Assembly: GCA_021796375.1 (NCBI GenBank)
Contig: JAJYJF010000161.1
Location: 1-5,845 of the forward strand
Source of the DNA: Chloroflexota bacterium
GTDB lineage: Bacteria > Chloroflexota > Anaerolineae > Anaerolineales > Anaerolineaceae
Direction: 5' to 3'
DNA length: 5,845 nucleotides
Both the position numbers and the translations under genes were made by a program. Under the pieces are notes generated by a model. That model ran no database searches. It was not told where the DNA came from and saw nothing but the letters and a program-made list of their open reading frames with translations. The first letter of the stretch is position 1. The number at the start of each line of letters is the position of its first letter. Shown piece by piece: positions 1 to 5,845 of this stretch.

Positions 1-21
1 GACAGAGTAGTGGCGTTTCAT
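1..21 (-). CDS. 5' end of a downstream gene, product unknown (partial, cut by window edge)
   Basis: Only the first seven codons lie in the window, reading MKRHYSV. The ATG shares four bases (ATGA) with the TGA stop of cmk, and a GAGGA ribosome-binding site lies 10 bases upstream inside the cmk tail. Both are typical of a real, translationally coupled operon gene. Seven residues are too few to identify the product. In several bacterial lineages cmk is followed by a 1-acylglycerol-3-phosphate acyltransferase gene (plsC), and a basic N-terminus would fit such a protein. That is a guess from gene order, not something visible here. Confidence 0.6.
18..21 (-). other. ATGA stop/start overlap (cmk to next gene)
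   Basis: TGA, the cmk stop, and ATG, the start of the following gene, share these four bases. Such overlaps usually mean translational coupling, where a terminating ribosome restarts on the next gene. The same arrangement occurs at 2477-2480. Confidence 0.65.
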
Positions 22-692
22 CGGATTAGTTTCCTCGCAGCTGAAAGTACCTCTTCAATCGACAATCCGTCTGAATCGATGACGACCGCATCATCCGCGG
101 GCTTGAGCGGCGCCGCCTGGCGGGTCGAATCGATCTGATCCCGACGCTCCAGACCGCGGCGAACCTCGTCCAGCGACACCTCCTCGCCGTGCTGGATCCG
201 TTCCTCGTAGCGGCGCCTGGTGCGCTCTTCCAGCGACGCGACCAGGTAAATTTTGAGATCCGCATCCGGCATCACCACCGTTCCGATATCCCGGCCGACC
301 ATGATAATCTTCCCGCGCTGGCCGATCCGCCGCTGCTGCCGGGTCATTGCCTGGCGCACCCCGGGGTAGGCAGATACCTGCGAGACGTAGGCTTCCACCT
401 CGGGCTTGCGCAGCTCGCCGGTGATGTCCTCCCCATTCACCAAAAAATCAAACGCGCGCCCATCCGCCAGGGTCGGGGCGGCGATCTCGATCTGCATCTC
501 CTGGGCCAGACGGGTCACCCCCTGTTCATCCAGGGGATCGACCTTTTTTTTCAGCACCACACAGGTCACCGCCCGGTACATGATCCCGGTATCCAGGCAG
601 ATAAAATTGAGCTCGCGAGCAAGGTTGCACGCCAGGGTAGTTTTCCCCGAAGCGGCTGGGCCATCGATGGCAATCGTGTCTGGAATGGTCAT
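18..692 (-). CDS. cmk: Cytidylate kinase (CMP/dCMP kinase)
   Basis: Cytoplasmic enzyme that transfers the gamma phosphate of ATP to CMP or dCMP, giving CDP or dCDP for nucleotide recycling and nucleic acid and lipid synthesis. The 224-residue product has the normal length of the bacterial family. Visible motifs in order: P-loop GPAASGKT (11-18); LDTGIMYRA (33-41) in the nucleotide-binding region; NGEDIT (86-91) and EVEAYVSQVSAYPGVR (98-113) in the CMP-binding insert; GRDIGTVV (133-140); an arginine-rich lid near 157-161; and RRDQIDSTRQAAPL (183-196). I chose the ATG at 692 because family members begin shortly before the P-loop strand. A GTG at 734 in the same frame would add 14 unconserved residues. 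No strong Shine-Dalgarno precedes 692. It lies 45 bases after the stop of the upstream membrane-protein gene and overlaps the next gene by four bases, so it is probably co-transcribed with both. Confidence 0.96.
   Translation of the reverse strand: MTIPDTIAIDGPAASGKTTLACNLARELNFICLDTGIMYRAVTCVVLKKKVDPLDEQGVTRLAQEMQIEIAAPTLADGRAFDFLVNGEDITGELRKPEVEAYVSQVSAYPGVRQAMTRQQRRIGQRGKIIMVGRDIGTVVMPDADLKIYLVASLEERTRRRYEERIQHGEEVSLDEVRRGLERRDQIDSTRQAAPLKPADDAVVIDSDGLSIEEVLSAARKLIR
32..36 (-). promoter_or_regulatory. Shine-Dalgarno site (GAGGA) for the gene starting at 21
   Basis: Reading the minus strand, GAGGA is followed by a 10-base spacer and then the ATG at 21-19. It sits inside the last codons of cmk. 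It is the clearest ribosome-binding site in the window and supports the ATGA-overlap start of the downstream gene. Confidence 0.6.
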
Positions 693-737
693 TTTCGTAT
701 CGTTTATCCAATCGTTCGTAAAGGTAACCTGCACAGC

Positions 738-2480
738 CTATGGATTCCCGCTCGAGCTGTTCAACCTTGCCCCTAAAAAGTCATCGGTCCGAGCCCAGAG
801 CCTGACCGTCTCTTTTTGAACCGGCGCGGTCCTGAACACTGCCCAGTTGAGCCACGCGAACGCACCCATCGAATCCCATGCGGGCGTTTCGTCCCAAACA
901 AAATCCTGGCCCGTATAAGACGCCGCCAGCTGCGGCTGATCCTTCGGCGCGGTGATCACCAGGGAGGGCTGCTGGCCCCGGGCAAGCTCGCGTGCGGACT
1001 GCGCGTTCGGGAAATTTCGGAAGAACCATGCCATCGCCGGGGAAGGCGATCCGAGGACGATCAGATCAATCGCATCTCGCCGCCCCGTTTTCCAGAAGGA
1101 AAGGTCGCCCACCGTCTCGCCCAGAAATCTTTCCTGTCTGGGGATGGGGTAGCTGGCGACCGGGTTCGCCGGGGCTTGCAGCCGCCAATCCGCCGAAGCC
1201 GCTGCTGCCGACAGCTGAAATACAGCCAGGGTAACCAACATCCCCTGCACCAGCCCCCGCCAGGCGACCTGCGGGGACCAGCCCCACCCCACGAGGACAG
1301 CCGCCGCGAGCAGCAGGATCAGCCCTCCGCCAAGCTCCAGCCCATAGATGGGGATCTCTCCCGGGGATTCCTGCCAGGCAATCAGGATCGCGGTGAATTT
1401 CAGCCAGGCGAAACCGATCCCAACCAGGGCGGCCGCCGTAAAAATACGGGTCGCCAGGCGGTCTTCCGCTTCTGCCTTTCCCAGGCCGGAGAGCCCGAGC
1501 GCCGCCAGGGTGAGGAGGGGGATTTCAACCCAACCGAGGCTGTCGGGCTGCCGCCCGGCGGGCAGGAACGCGAAGATCAAAGCCACCCCCAGCCAGATCG
1601 CCAGCCCGACCGCGCTGCGGCTGCGCTGGAGGAGACCTCGAGCGATCCCCCAAACAGCCAGGAACAGGACGAAAAGCTCATCGCCCAGCAGGGCGATAGC
1701 CATCCAGCCGGCCGGGAGGCCTCCCGGCGCAGCCCAGGATCGCACCCAGGTGGAGAGCGAGACTCCAAGGGCGGCGATTCCCTCCGGGACCATGAAGAGC
1801 AGGGTCCCGGCCAGGAGGACCACCGCCATGAAGGCGATCCCGGCGGTTTGCCAGAACTCCCTGGCGGGGGCCGAGCGGTCGGGCTCGCCTGCCGCCGGAT
1901 CTGAATCCGCGGACCCGAAAAATCTGCTTTTCCGGACCAGCGCATACAGCCCGGCGGAGATCGCAAAGATGACGATCCCGGCCCAAAACTGGGGGCCGCC
2001 GAGCAGGGCCAGGCCGGCGAAAAGGCCCGCCCGTACCGGTTTCCGCTGCAAGACGTACCCGGCGGCCAGCGTCGTAAAGGCGACCGCCAGCATGGCGCTG
2101 CCGGCTTCGCGCGAGAGCGAGATCAAGACCGGGTCCAGGGCGATCAAGAAGGCCAGGATGAGCGCGGGTTTCCCGCCCAGCCGGGAGCGAAATCCTGCCG
2201 GGGCCAGGACCAGCAGGCTGCCCGCCAGCGCGGGCCACAATCTCGCCAGGAACGTGCTGCTGCCCAGCAGGAAGAAGGTCAACCCCGTCAGCTGCAGGTA
2301 GCCTGGGAAGCCGGTCAGGGCCGGGTGCTGGCCGGAAGCCAGGCCCAGCGCCTGCAGCGCCAGCGCGGCTTCAGGATCCGAGATCGGCCGCAGCCCCAGC
2401 ATCAAAAAGCGCATCAGGAGCGCCAGCCCGAATGCCAGACCGAACAAAAGGTGCTCGCTGTTGATGTGGATCCGGCTCAT
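738..2480 (-). CDS. Multi-spanning GT-C-like membrane protein, Agl23/TIGR03663-type
   Basis: A 580-residue integral membrane protein with about 12-13 hydrophobic segments (roughly 11-427) and a soluble C-terminal domain (about 430-580). The N-terminus resembles dolichyl-phosphate-mannose mannosyltransferase-like (GT-C) proteins: Arg24 in the first helix, then D35-P-E37 in the first loop, HPA at 52-54, GSSTFLARLWPAL (73-85) with Arg80, and SREAG near 123-127. Families of this type usually carry a D-E dipeptide in that loop; here a proline separates the two acids. The tail contains SPSPAMAWFFRNFPNAQ (478-494) and WLNWAVFRTAPVQKETVRLW (543-562). TIGR03663 proteins are known to occur next to DUF2298 (YYY) proteins, as here, and an archaeal relative, Agl23, is linked to glycosylation. 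The ATG at 2480 overlaps the upstream stop as ATGA. An upstream in-frame extension to 2687 would run through the neighbouring gene and is rejected. The sugar-transfer role is inferred; substrate and activity are unknown. Confidence 0.8.
   Translation of the reverse strand: MSRIHINSEHLLFGLAFGLALLMRFLMLGLRPISDPEAALALQALGLASGQHPALTGFPGYLQLTGLTFFLLGSSTFLARLWPALAGSLLVLAPAGFRSRLGGKPALILAFLIALDPVLISLSREAGSAMLAVAFTTLAAGYVLQRKPVRAGLFAGLALLGGPQFWAGIVIFAISAGLYALVRKSRFFGSADSDPAAGEPDRSAPAREFWQTAGIAFMAVVLLAGTLLFMVPEGIAALGVSLSTWVRSWAAPGGLPAGWMAIALLGDELFVLFLAVWGIARGLLQRSRSAVGLAIWLGVALIFAFLPAGRQPDSLGWVEIPLLTLAALGLSGLGKAEAEDRLATRIFTAAALVGIGFAWLKFTAILIAWQESPGEIPIYGLELGGGLILLLAAAVLVGWGWSPQVAWRGLVQGMLVTLAVFQLSAAAASADWRLQAPANPVASYPIPRQERFLGETVGDLSFWKTGRRDAIDLIVLGSPSPAMAWFFRNFPNAQSARELARGQQPSLVITAPKDQPQLAASYTGQDFVWDETPAWDSMGAFAWLNWAVFRTAPVQKETVRLWARTDDFLGARLNSSSGNP
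2477..2480 (-). other. ATGA stop/start overlap (DUF2298 gene to Agl23-like gene)
   Basis: The TGA stop of the DUF2298 gene and the ATG of the next gene share four bases. The preceding minus-strand bases are G-rich (GGGGGTGGG) rather than a textbook Shine-Dalgarno. Translation of the second protein may therefore rely on ribosomes finishing the first, which would keep the two membrane proteins at matched levels. Confidence 0.75.
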
Positions 2481-5065
2481 TTCAACCCACCCCCATTCCA
2501 GGGCGCCTGCCCGACCAGGGGAGCGGCCTGCGGAACGGTATAAATCGTATCCTGGCCGGACTGGAAAGGCGCCGGAAGGTTGCGCTGGAACTTGGTTTCG
2601 TTCACCTGGTACTTGGCTCGTTCGACGGGCCCGATATAGATATAGCGGATCTGGTAGCGCTGGATAATATCCAGCGCCGTGTTCCAATCATTGGTGCTGT
2701 AAAGCGTCTGCAGGTCAGGCTGGCGCGAGCCGAAGTCCTCGGTGGTGCCGCGCCACTGGTACTCGTGGTTTAACCAGCCGAGGACGGTCGAGTAACCGCT
2801 GAGCGTCGCCAGGCGGGAGGTTTCCGAGTGGTAGCTGTCTCCAACTGCCTCGGCGATCACCCCCGGCGGCTGCTGGTCCAGCCAGCGGACCGCGGCGACG
2901 TCGTCCGGGGCGTATGTGCTCAGGTATTTATTCCCATCCAGCGTCCAGCCCTCGCCCGGCTGAAATCCGCCCGTTTTCGTCCACAAGCCCCAAACGGCGT
3001 AAGAAAGACCGACTGCGAGCAGGCATACCAGCCCGGCCCGCCAGACCAGGCCGGAAAATCTCCCCAGGTCTTCCAGGAGGACGGCAGTTCCGTAGCCCGC
3101 TGCCAGGCCCCAGAGCATCCAGGCGGTGAAGTAGAACTTGAAGATGGTGTTCATGCGCGAGCCGAACTGGTCGCGCAGGTAGAAAAACTCCGGGGCTAGC
3201 ACGAGCAGCGCGCCGACCAGGACGAGCAACAGCCAGAAGGCATCCGGGCGCGGGACAGCAGGCCGGCTTGAGGCGTCCAGACCGGCAGGACCGGCCGGAT
3301 CCCGGGCATCGAGGCCGTCCTCGGGCTGCCCGCGAATCCCGAGCAGGGCTGCCAGCACCAGGCCGAGAATGACAACCAGGCTGACCCAGGCGCCCGGGGC
3401 GGTCAGCCGGCCGGGAAAGGTAACGCCCTGGGCGCTGAAACCCACTAGCGAAGCGGTGATGACCTGGCCGATCGAGGCATTCCCGGCGCCCAGGTTATCC
3501 ATAAAAAGGCTGCCCAGAGATGGGAGCAGGCTGGCGAGCACCCCAAACAGGATCATCGCGACCCACAAAACGGCCACCAGCCCCAGCGCGACCCCGAAGC
3601 CTCTCCCGTAGTCAGCCCGGTTCCCCTCCGCGTGAGCCAGCCGGTACCCCAGGTAGACCAAGATCGGGATCAGCAGGGTGGCGAACATCACCCAGAACTG
3701 CGTGCCGCGGGTGAAGAAGATCATGCTCGGCAGGATCCCCCCCGCCTGGGAGGAGAATCCGACATAGAACGGCAGGTATAAAATTACCCCGGCGATGCCT
3801 ACCATCAACGCCAACCGGAGGAAATCCCCCAGCAGCGACCAGCGCCATCCCCCCTCGCTCACCCGGCCGAGGCTGTACGCGCCGGCCACGAGCGCGACGT
3901 AAATGGGGAAATCCCAGGTATTCAAGAATGCCAGGCTGCCCAGCAGCACGGAGGCGAGGAGAAAACCTGCCCGGTCGAACGGTAGCTCGGCCCCAAACCA
4001 GCGCGATGCGGTTTCTCTGGCAGACAGCCAGACGTTCAGGCCCAGCCCGATCATCAGCACCGCGAAAGGCATCGCCAGCACGTGCGGATGCAGATCGCTC
4101 AGCAGGTACGAAAAGAACGGGAACTCGTCGATGACCTCCACGAAGGCCCCGTTCAACTTGTAATCCGCCAGGACCCGGGATGCGCGCCACCAGGGGATGA
4201 ATGAGTAGTGCGGCATCCACGAAAGCGGCAGAACGGGCGGATCTTTCAGCTCCAGCACGCCCAGCCAGCTCCAGAAGCTGGACTGCCATTTGCCGTTCAC
4301 CTGGGTCCAGAAAAACCCTTTGTCGTGCAGCATTGCCAGGATGCCTTCGAGATTTCCCATCAATAAGATGAAGACCGGCGCAAACAGCGGCAGGCCGAGC
4401 GGCGCGTCCCGCCGGGCGGCTCCCCCGGCCGGGCGCCGGCGGAGGGCCAGCAGGTCGTACAGGACGCCGTAAGCGCCAACCGCGGTCAGCCCGAAGAGCA
4501 GCGCGATCCCCAGGTTGAAGCCCACCCCGCTCCCCACCGCGCTCAGGCGGATCAGCATGGTCACCAGCACATAGCCGAAGTAGTAGTAGGAGATCGCGTA
4601 ACCGGAGAGCCACGGGTCGTGCGGCGGGAAGGTTGGCGATTTCAGGATGGCGTTGAGGAAAGCCAGCTCCATCGGCTTTTCGGTCCCGTCGATGGTTGGG
4701 TTGGCTGCGCGGATAACCGCCAGCAGTGCGAAGGCAGCCAGGAAGACGGCCTCGGCAGAGAAGATGTATTTTCTCCGGTCCCGGATCCACTGCCACAGCT
4801 CTCTCCATTTGCCCCACACGGCGGCGGCCGAGAAGACGGCCACCAGCAGGAGCGCCAGGAGCTCACCGCCCAGGTCGTTTTGAAGGAAACCCAGCGAACC
4901 CAGGGCCCAGAAGAGGTACCCCCATACCAGCCACCCCAGCGCCCGCGCCAGCGCGTACCCGCGGTCCGGCAGGCGCCCGAAAGTGCGGTAGGCGAGCGGG
5001 AAGGCTGCCCATCCGACCAGGGTGATGATGAGATACCAGGAGAGGAACCTGAGAACGTCCGTCAT
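2477..5065 (-). CDS. DUF2298 / Chlor_Arch_YYY family integral membrane protein
   Basis: A complete 862-residue protein with roughly 16-18 hydrophobic segments and a soluble C-terminal tail (about 700-862). Length and single-copy layout fit the one-domain class of TIGR03662. Hallmarks in order: GWAAFPLAYR...LPDRGYA (18-38); EKPMELAFLNAILKS (129-143) then FPPHDPW (146-152); the naming YYYFG motif (160-164); EFPFFSYLLSDLHPH (314-328); NTWDFP (382-387); YLRDQFGSRMNTIFKFYFTA (629-648); GWLNHEYQWRG (763-773); and YSTNDW (789-794) followed by a RYIYIGPVERAKY strand (807-819). A hydrophilic Gly/Ala/Pro/Asp-rich linker (about 578-608) separates two membrane blocks. The ATG at 5065 gives the family's usual N-terminus, though no strong Shine-Dalgarno precedes it. 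Function is not established for the family. Many conserved polar residues in loops (DLHPH, RDxFxxRMNT) suggest an enzyme acting at the membrane, and the coupled Agl23-like gene points to glycan or lipid-linked sugar handling; this is inference. Confidence 0.93.
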   Translation of the reverse strand: MTDVLRFLSWYLIITLVGWAAFPLAYRTFGRLPDRGYALARALGWLVWGYLFWALGSLGFLQNDLGGELLALLLVAVFSAAAVWGKWRELWQWIRDRRKYIFSAEAVFLAAFALLAVIRAANPTIDGTEKPMELAFLNAILKSPTFPPHDPWLSGYAISYYYFGYVLVTMLIRLSAVGSGVGFNLGIALLFGLTAVGAYGVLYDLLALRRRPAGGAARRDAPLGLPLFAPVFILLMGNLEGILAMLHDKGFFWTQVNGKWQSSFWSWLGVLELKDPPVLPLSWMPHYSFIPWWRASRVLADYKLNGAFVEVIDEFPFFSYLLSDLHPHVLAMPFAVLMIGLGLNVWLSARETASRWFGAELPFDRAGFLLASVLLGSLAFLNTWDFPIYVALVAGAYSLGRVSEGGWRWSLLGDFLRLALMVGIAGVILYLPFYVGFSSQAGGILPSMIFFTRGTQFWVMFATLLIPILVYLGYRLAHAEGNRADYGRGFGVALGLVAVLWVAMILFGVLASLLPSLGSLFMDNLGAGNASIGQVITASLVGFSAQGVTFPGRLTAPGAWVSLVVILGLVLAALLGIRGQPEDGLDARDPAGPAGLDASSRPAVPRPDAFWLLLVLVGALLVLAPEFFYLRDQFGSRMNTIFKFYFTAWMLWGLAAGYGTAVLLEDLGRFSGLVWRAGLVCLLAVGLSYAVWGLWTKTGGFQPGEGWTLDGNKYLSTYAPDDVAAVRWLDQQPPGVIAEAVGDSYHSETSRLATLSGYSTVLGWLNHEYQWRGTTEDFGSRQPDLQTLYSTNDWNTALDIIQRYQIRYIYIGPVERAKYQVNETKFQRNLPAPFQSGQDTIYTVPQAAPLVGQAPWNGGGLK

Positions 5066-5084
5066 GGGCGACCGGTCTTATTTT

Positions 5085-5177
5085 CCCTCACCCCCCACCC
5101 CTGCTGGAAGGGGGAATGGCGCCACTACCGACACTGCACCGCAGGTGCAGGTGAGGCGCGCAAAGTGGGGGGATGGG
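5085..5177. repeat. Nested G/C-rich inverted repeat in the 131-base spacer (possible dispersed palindromic element)
   Basis: The spacer 5066-5196 holds no gene but is highly structured. Outer arms CCCCCCAC (5091-5098) and GTGGGGGG (5165-5172) pair perfectly over 8 bases, and an imperfect extension adds CCC (5085-5087) with GGG (5175-5177). Inside, GCGCC (5119-5123) can pair with GGCGC (5155-5159), enclosing a perfect 7-base hairpin at 5134-5150. A competing small hairpin, CCCCT (5098-5102) with AGGGG (5109-5113), also exists. The 'CCCTCACCCCCCACCCC' start resembles C-rich intergenic palindromes that recur in many bacterial genomes. Only one copy is in this window, so dispersed-repeat status is inferred. 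There is no T-tract, so it is not a classical intrinsic terminator. Confidence 0.5.
5134..5150. repeat. Perfect 7-bp hairpin within the spacer element
   Basis: CTGCACC (5134-5140), a three-base loop GCA, and GGTGCAG (5144-5150) form a perfect stem. It is the apex of the larger nested fold between the DUF952 and DUF2298 genes. No run of T follows on either strand. A role in mRNA stability or attenuation between the two genes is possible but not shown. Confidence 0.5.
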
Positions 5178-5196
5178 TCATTGAGAAGCCTGCACA

Positions 5197-5598
5197 TCAC
5201 GTTCGCTGCCTTTTCATTCTGTCCGGTGCTGCCTGACCATCTATCTTTGCCTCCGCTGAATCAGCCTCCGGAAATGCGAATTCGCCGTCGGGGCCGGGTT
5301 CGAAGGCCAGCACCTGCCGGACCGCCTCCCGGTTGATCGGGCCATAGACGTGCGGGAAGAGGCCTCCCTCCGGCGCTCTTTCGTAGCGCAGCGGGACAGC
5401 CAGCTTCTCTGGATCGATCTCCAGCAGCGCCAGGCCGTGCGCGCCGCGAAAATACCGGTTGGCCGTAGCTCCAACCTGATCCCTGGTGGAGCAGTGGATG
5501 AAGCCCTCCCGGTCCAGGATATCTCCGCGGTACGCGGCAGCACCCGCCGCGGCGTTCCAGGCTGACTGCTGGGTAATGTGATATATCGGCTCCATCAT
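5197..5598 (-). CDS. DUF952 family protein
   Basis: A 133-residue soluble, probably cytoplasmic protein. It matches the DUF952 (PF06108) pattern: IYHIT (5-9), a tryptophan at 14, EGFIHCS (31-37), QV (41-42), a RYFRGAHGLALLEID block (48-62), FPHVYGPIN (81-89), AVRQVL (92-97) and DGEFAFP (104-110). The family is about 110 residues, so the hydrophilic last 23 residues are an extra tail. The paired conserved histidines recall ADP-ribosyltransferase-fold proteins, to which DUF952 has been grouped, but no biochemical activity is established and I do not assign one. The start is ATG at 5598, with AAAAGG nine bases upstream; a second ATG at 5595 is possible but less well spaced. The gene follows the preceding stop by 24 bases and precedes the DUF2298 gene by 131 bases, in the same direction. 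Confidence 0.9.
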   Translation of the reverse strand: MMEPIYHITQQSAWNAAAGAAAYRGDILDREGFIHCSTRDQVGATANRYFRGAHGLALLEIDPEKLAVPLRYERAPEGGLFPHVYGPINREAVRQVLAFEPGPDGEFAFPEADSAEAKIDGQAAPDRMKRQRT

Positions 5599-5604
5599 CC
5601 CCGG

Positions 5605-5619
5605 CTGCCTTTTAGGCAG
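5605..5619 (-). promoter_or_regulatory. Hairpin covering the DUF952 ribosome-binding site
   Basis: On the minus strand CTGCCT, loop AAA, AGGCAG form a perfect 6-base stem inside the 24-base gap between two genes. The AGG of the likely Shine-Dalgarno (AAAAGG, 5613-5608) is in the 3' arm, so folding would hide it. The upstream stop ends at 5623, four bases from the hairpin, so a terminating ribosome would sit over it and could open it. Coupled translation is an inference. No T-tract follows, so it is not an intrinsic terminator. Confidence 0.4.
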
Positions 5620-5622
5620 GTT

Positions 5623-5845
5623 CTAAGGGATCACCTCATAAATCGTTGTGTCGCCCTGGTGATAAACTGCCTTCCACAGCGTCCCGTTGCCCTGCACAAA
5701 TTTAGCCAACCCTTCCGAAGGATACAGCGCTTCCTCGAGCTGGCCCACAATAATATACCGCACGTTATAAGCTTTCAGGAAGGTTTCCGCGGAACCCAGA
5801 TCGGGCGTTGAATAGAAATTTCCAACCTCGTCCACGCGCGGCGCC
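5623..5845 (-). CDS. C-terminal end of a probable DUF2298/GT-C-like membrane protein (partial)
   Basis: The frame is open from the window edge to a TAG at 5625-5623, giving about 73 residues that begin APRVDEVGNFYST. It aligns by eye with the tail of the DUF2298 protein in this window. Shared points are R-x-(P/V)-D, YST-D, a (K/R)-x-Y-x-(V/I)RYI-(I/Y)-(V/I)G block, E-x-A-x-Y, a KF pair, and a final D-T-(T)-IY strand. It is therefore probably the extracytoplasmic tail of a second YYY-type or related GT-C membrane protein. The membrane part lies outside the window, so the exact family is open. A GTG at 5835 is not a real start, because the homology continues upstream of it. GC over 5641-5845 is about 55 percent, lower than the DUF2298 gene. 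It is the first gene of the run in this window, followed 24 bases later by the DUF952 gene. Confidence 0.7.
   Translation of the reverse strand, partial: APRVDEVGNFYSTPDLGSAETFLKAYNVRYIIVGQLEEALYPSEGLAKFVQGNGTLWKAVYHQGDTTIYEVIP

Noticed and set aside
711..732. Minus-strand stretch GGTTACCTTTACGA resembling the conserved 3' region of 16S rRNA
   Set aside because: Similarity is short and has a gap; the flanking sequence is coding and not rRNA-like, so it is taken as chance.
693..734. Alternative GTG start of cmk adding 14 residues
   Set aside because: The extra residues are not part of the known kinase N-terminus and no better ribosome-binding site precedes the GTG.
189..819. Plus-strand open frames opposite cmk
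   Set aside because: They are fully antisense to a clear cytidylate kinase with all family motifs; their translations show no domain and no good ribosome-binding site.
816..2301. Long plus-strand open frames at 816-1904 (362 codons) and 1348-2301 (317 codons)
   Set aside because: They lie antisense to the Agl23-like gene, are rich in Arg, Pro, Gln and Ser with no recognisable motif or hydrophobic pattern, and are expected in GC-rich DNA opposite a real gene.
2481..2687. N-terminal extension of the Agl23-like protein by 69 residues
   Set aside because: The extension overlaps the conserved C-terminal tail of the DUF2298 gene in another frame and looks like shadow translation; the ATGA overlap at 2480 gives a start right at the first membrane segment.
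3612..4817. 401-codon minus-strand frame inside the DUF2298 gene
   Set aside because: It is an out-of-frame shadow of the DUF2298 coding region: Arg/Gly/Pro-rich, no hydrophobic segments, and the overlapping frame has all the family hallmarks.
5098..5150. Intrinsic terminator between the DUF952 and DUF2298 genes
   Set aside because: Hairpins are present but no run of T follows on the minus strand, so the classical terminator pattern is missing.

Overview
The window is GC-rich and reads as a piece of one operon on the minus strand, most likely from a Chloroflexi bacterium (Anaerolineae-like). The lineage guess rests on one strong marker, a complete 'Chlor_Arch_YYY' (DUF2298/TIGR03662) membrane protein next to an Agl23-like (TIGR03663-type) membrane protein. 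This pair is known mainly from Chloroflexi and some archaea. No rRNA or other definitive taxonomic marker is present, so the lineage is inferred.

In transcription order (right to left) the layout is as follows. (1) 5845-5623: the C-terminal end of a gene cut by the window edge, whose tail resembles the soluble tail of the DUF2298 protein. (2) 5598-5197: a small DUF952 protein, reached across a 24-base gap filled by a hairpin. (3) 5196-5066: a 131-base spacer with a nested G/C-rich inverted repeat. (4) 5065-2477: the complete 862-residue DUF2298 protein. (5) 2480-738: a 580-residue multi-spanning GT-C/Agl23-like protein whose ATG overlaps the preceding stop (ATGA). (6) 692-18: cytidylate kinase (cmk). 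(7) 21-1: the first seven codons of another gene, again started by an ATGA overlap with the cmk stop and preceded by a GAGGA ribosome-binding site.

The two large proteins look like partners in membrane-embedded glycan or lipid-linked sugar work: many transmembrane segments, GT-C-like N-terminal features in the smaller one, and soluble C-terminal tails. Their substrate is unknown and cannot be read from the sequence. Cmk (CMP/dCMP phosphorylation) is a housekeeping gene at the downstream end; its coupling to the membrane genes may simply reflect operon packing. No stretch over 300 bases lacks a gene. No tRNA, rRNA, CRISPR array or transposon was seen, and no convincing promoter or intrinsic terminator was found. 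The many plus-strand open frames are shadows of the GC-rich minus-strand genes.
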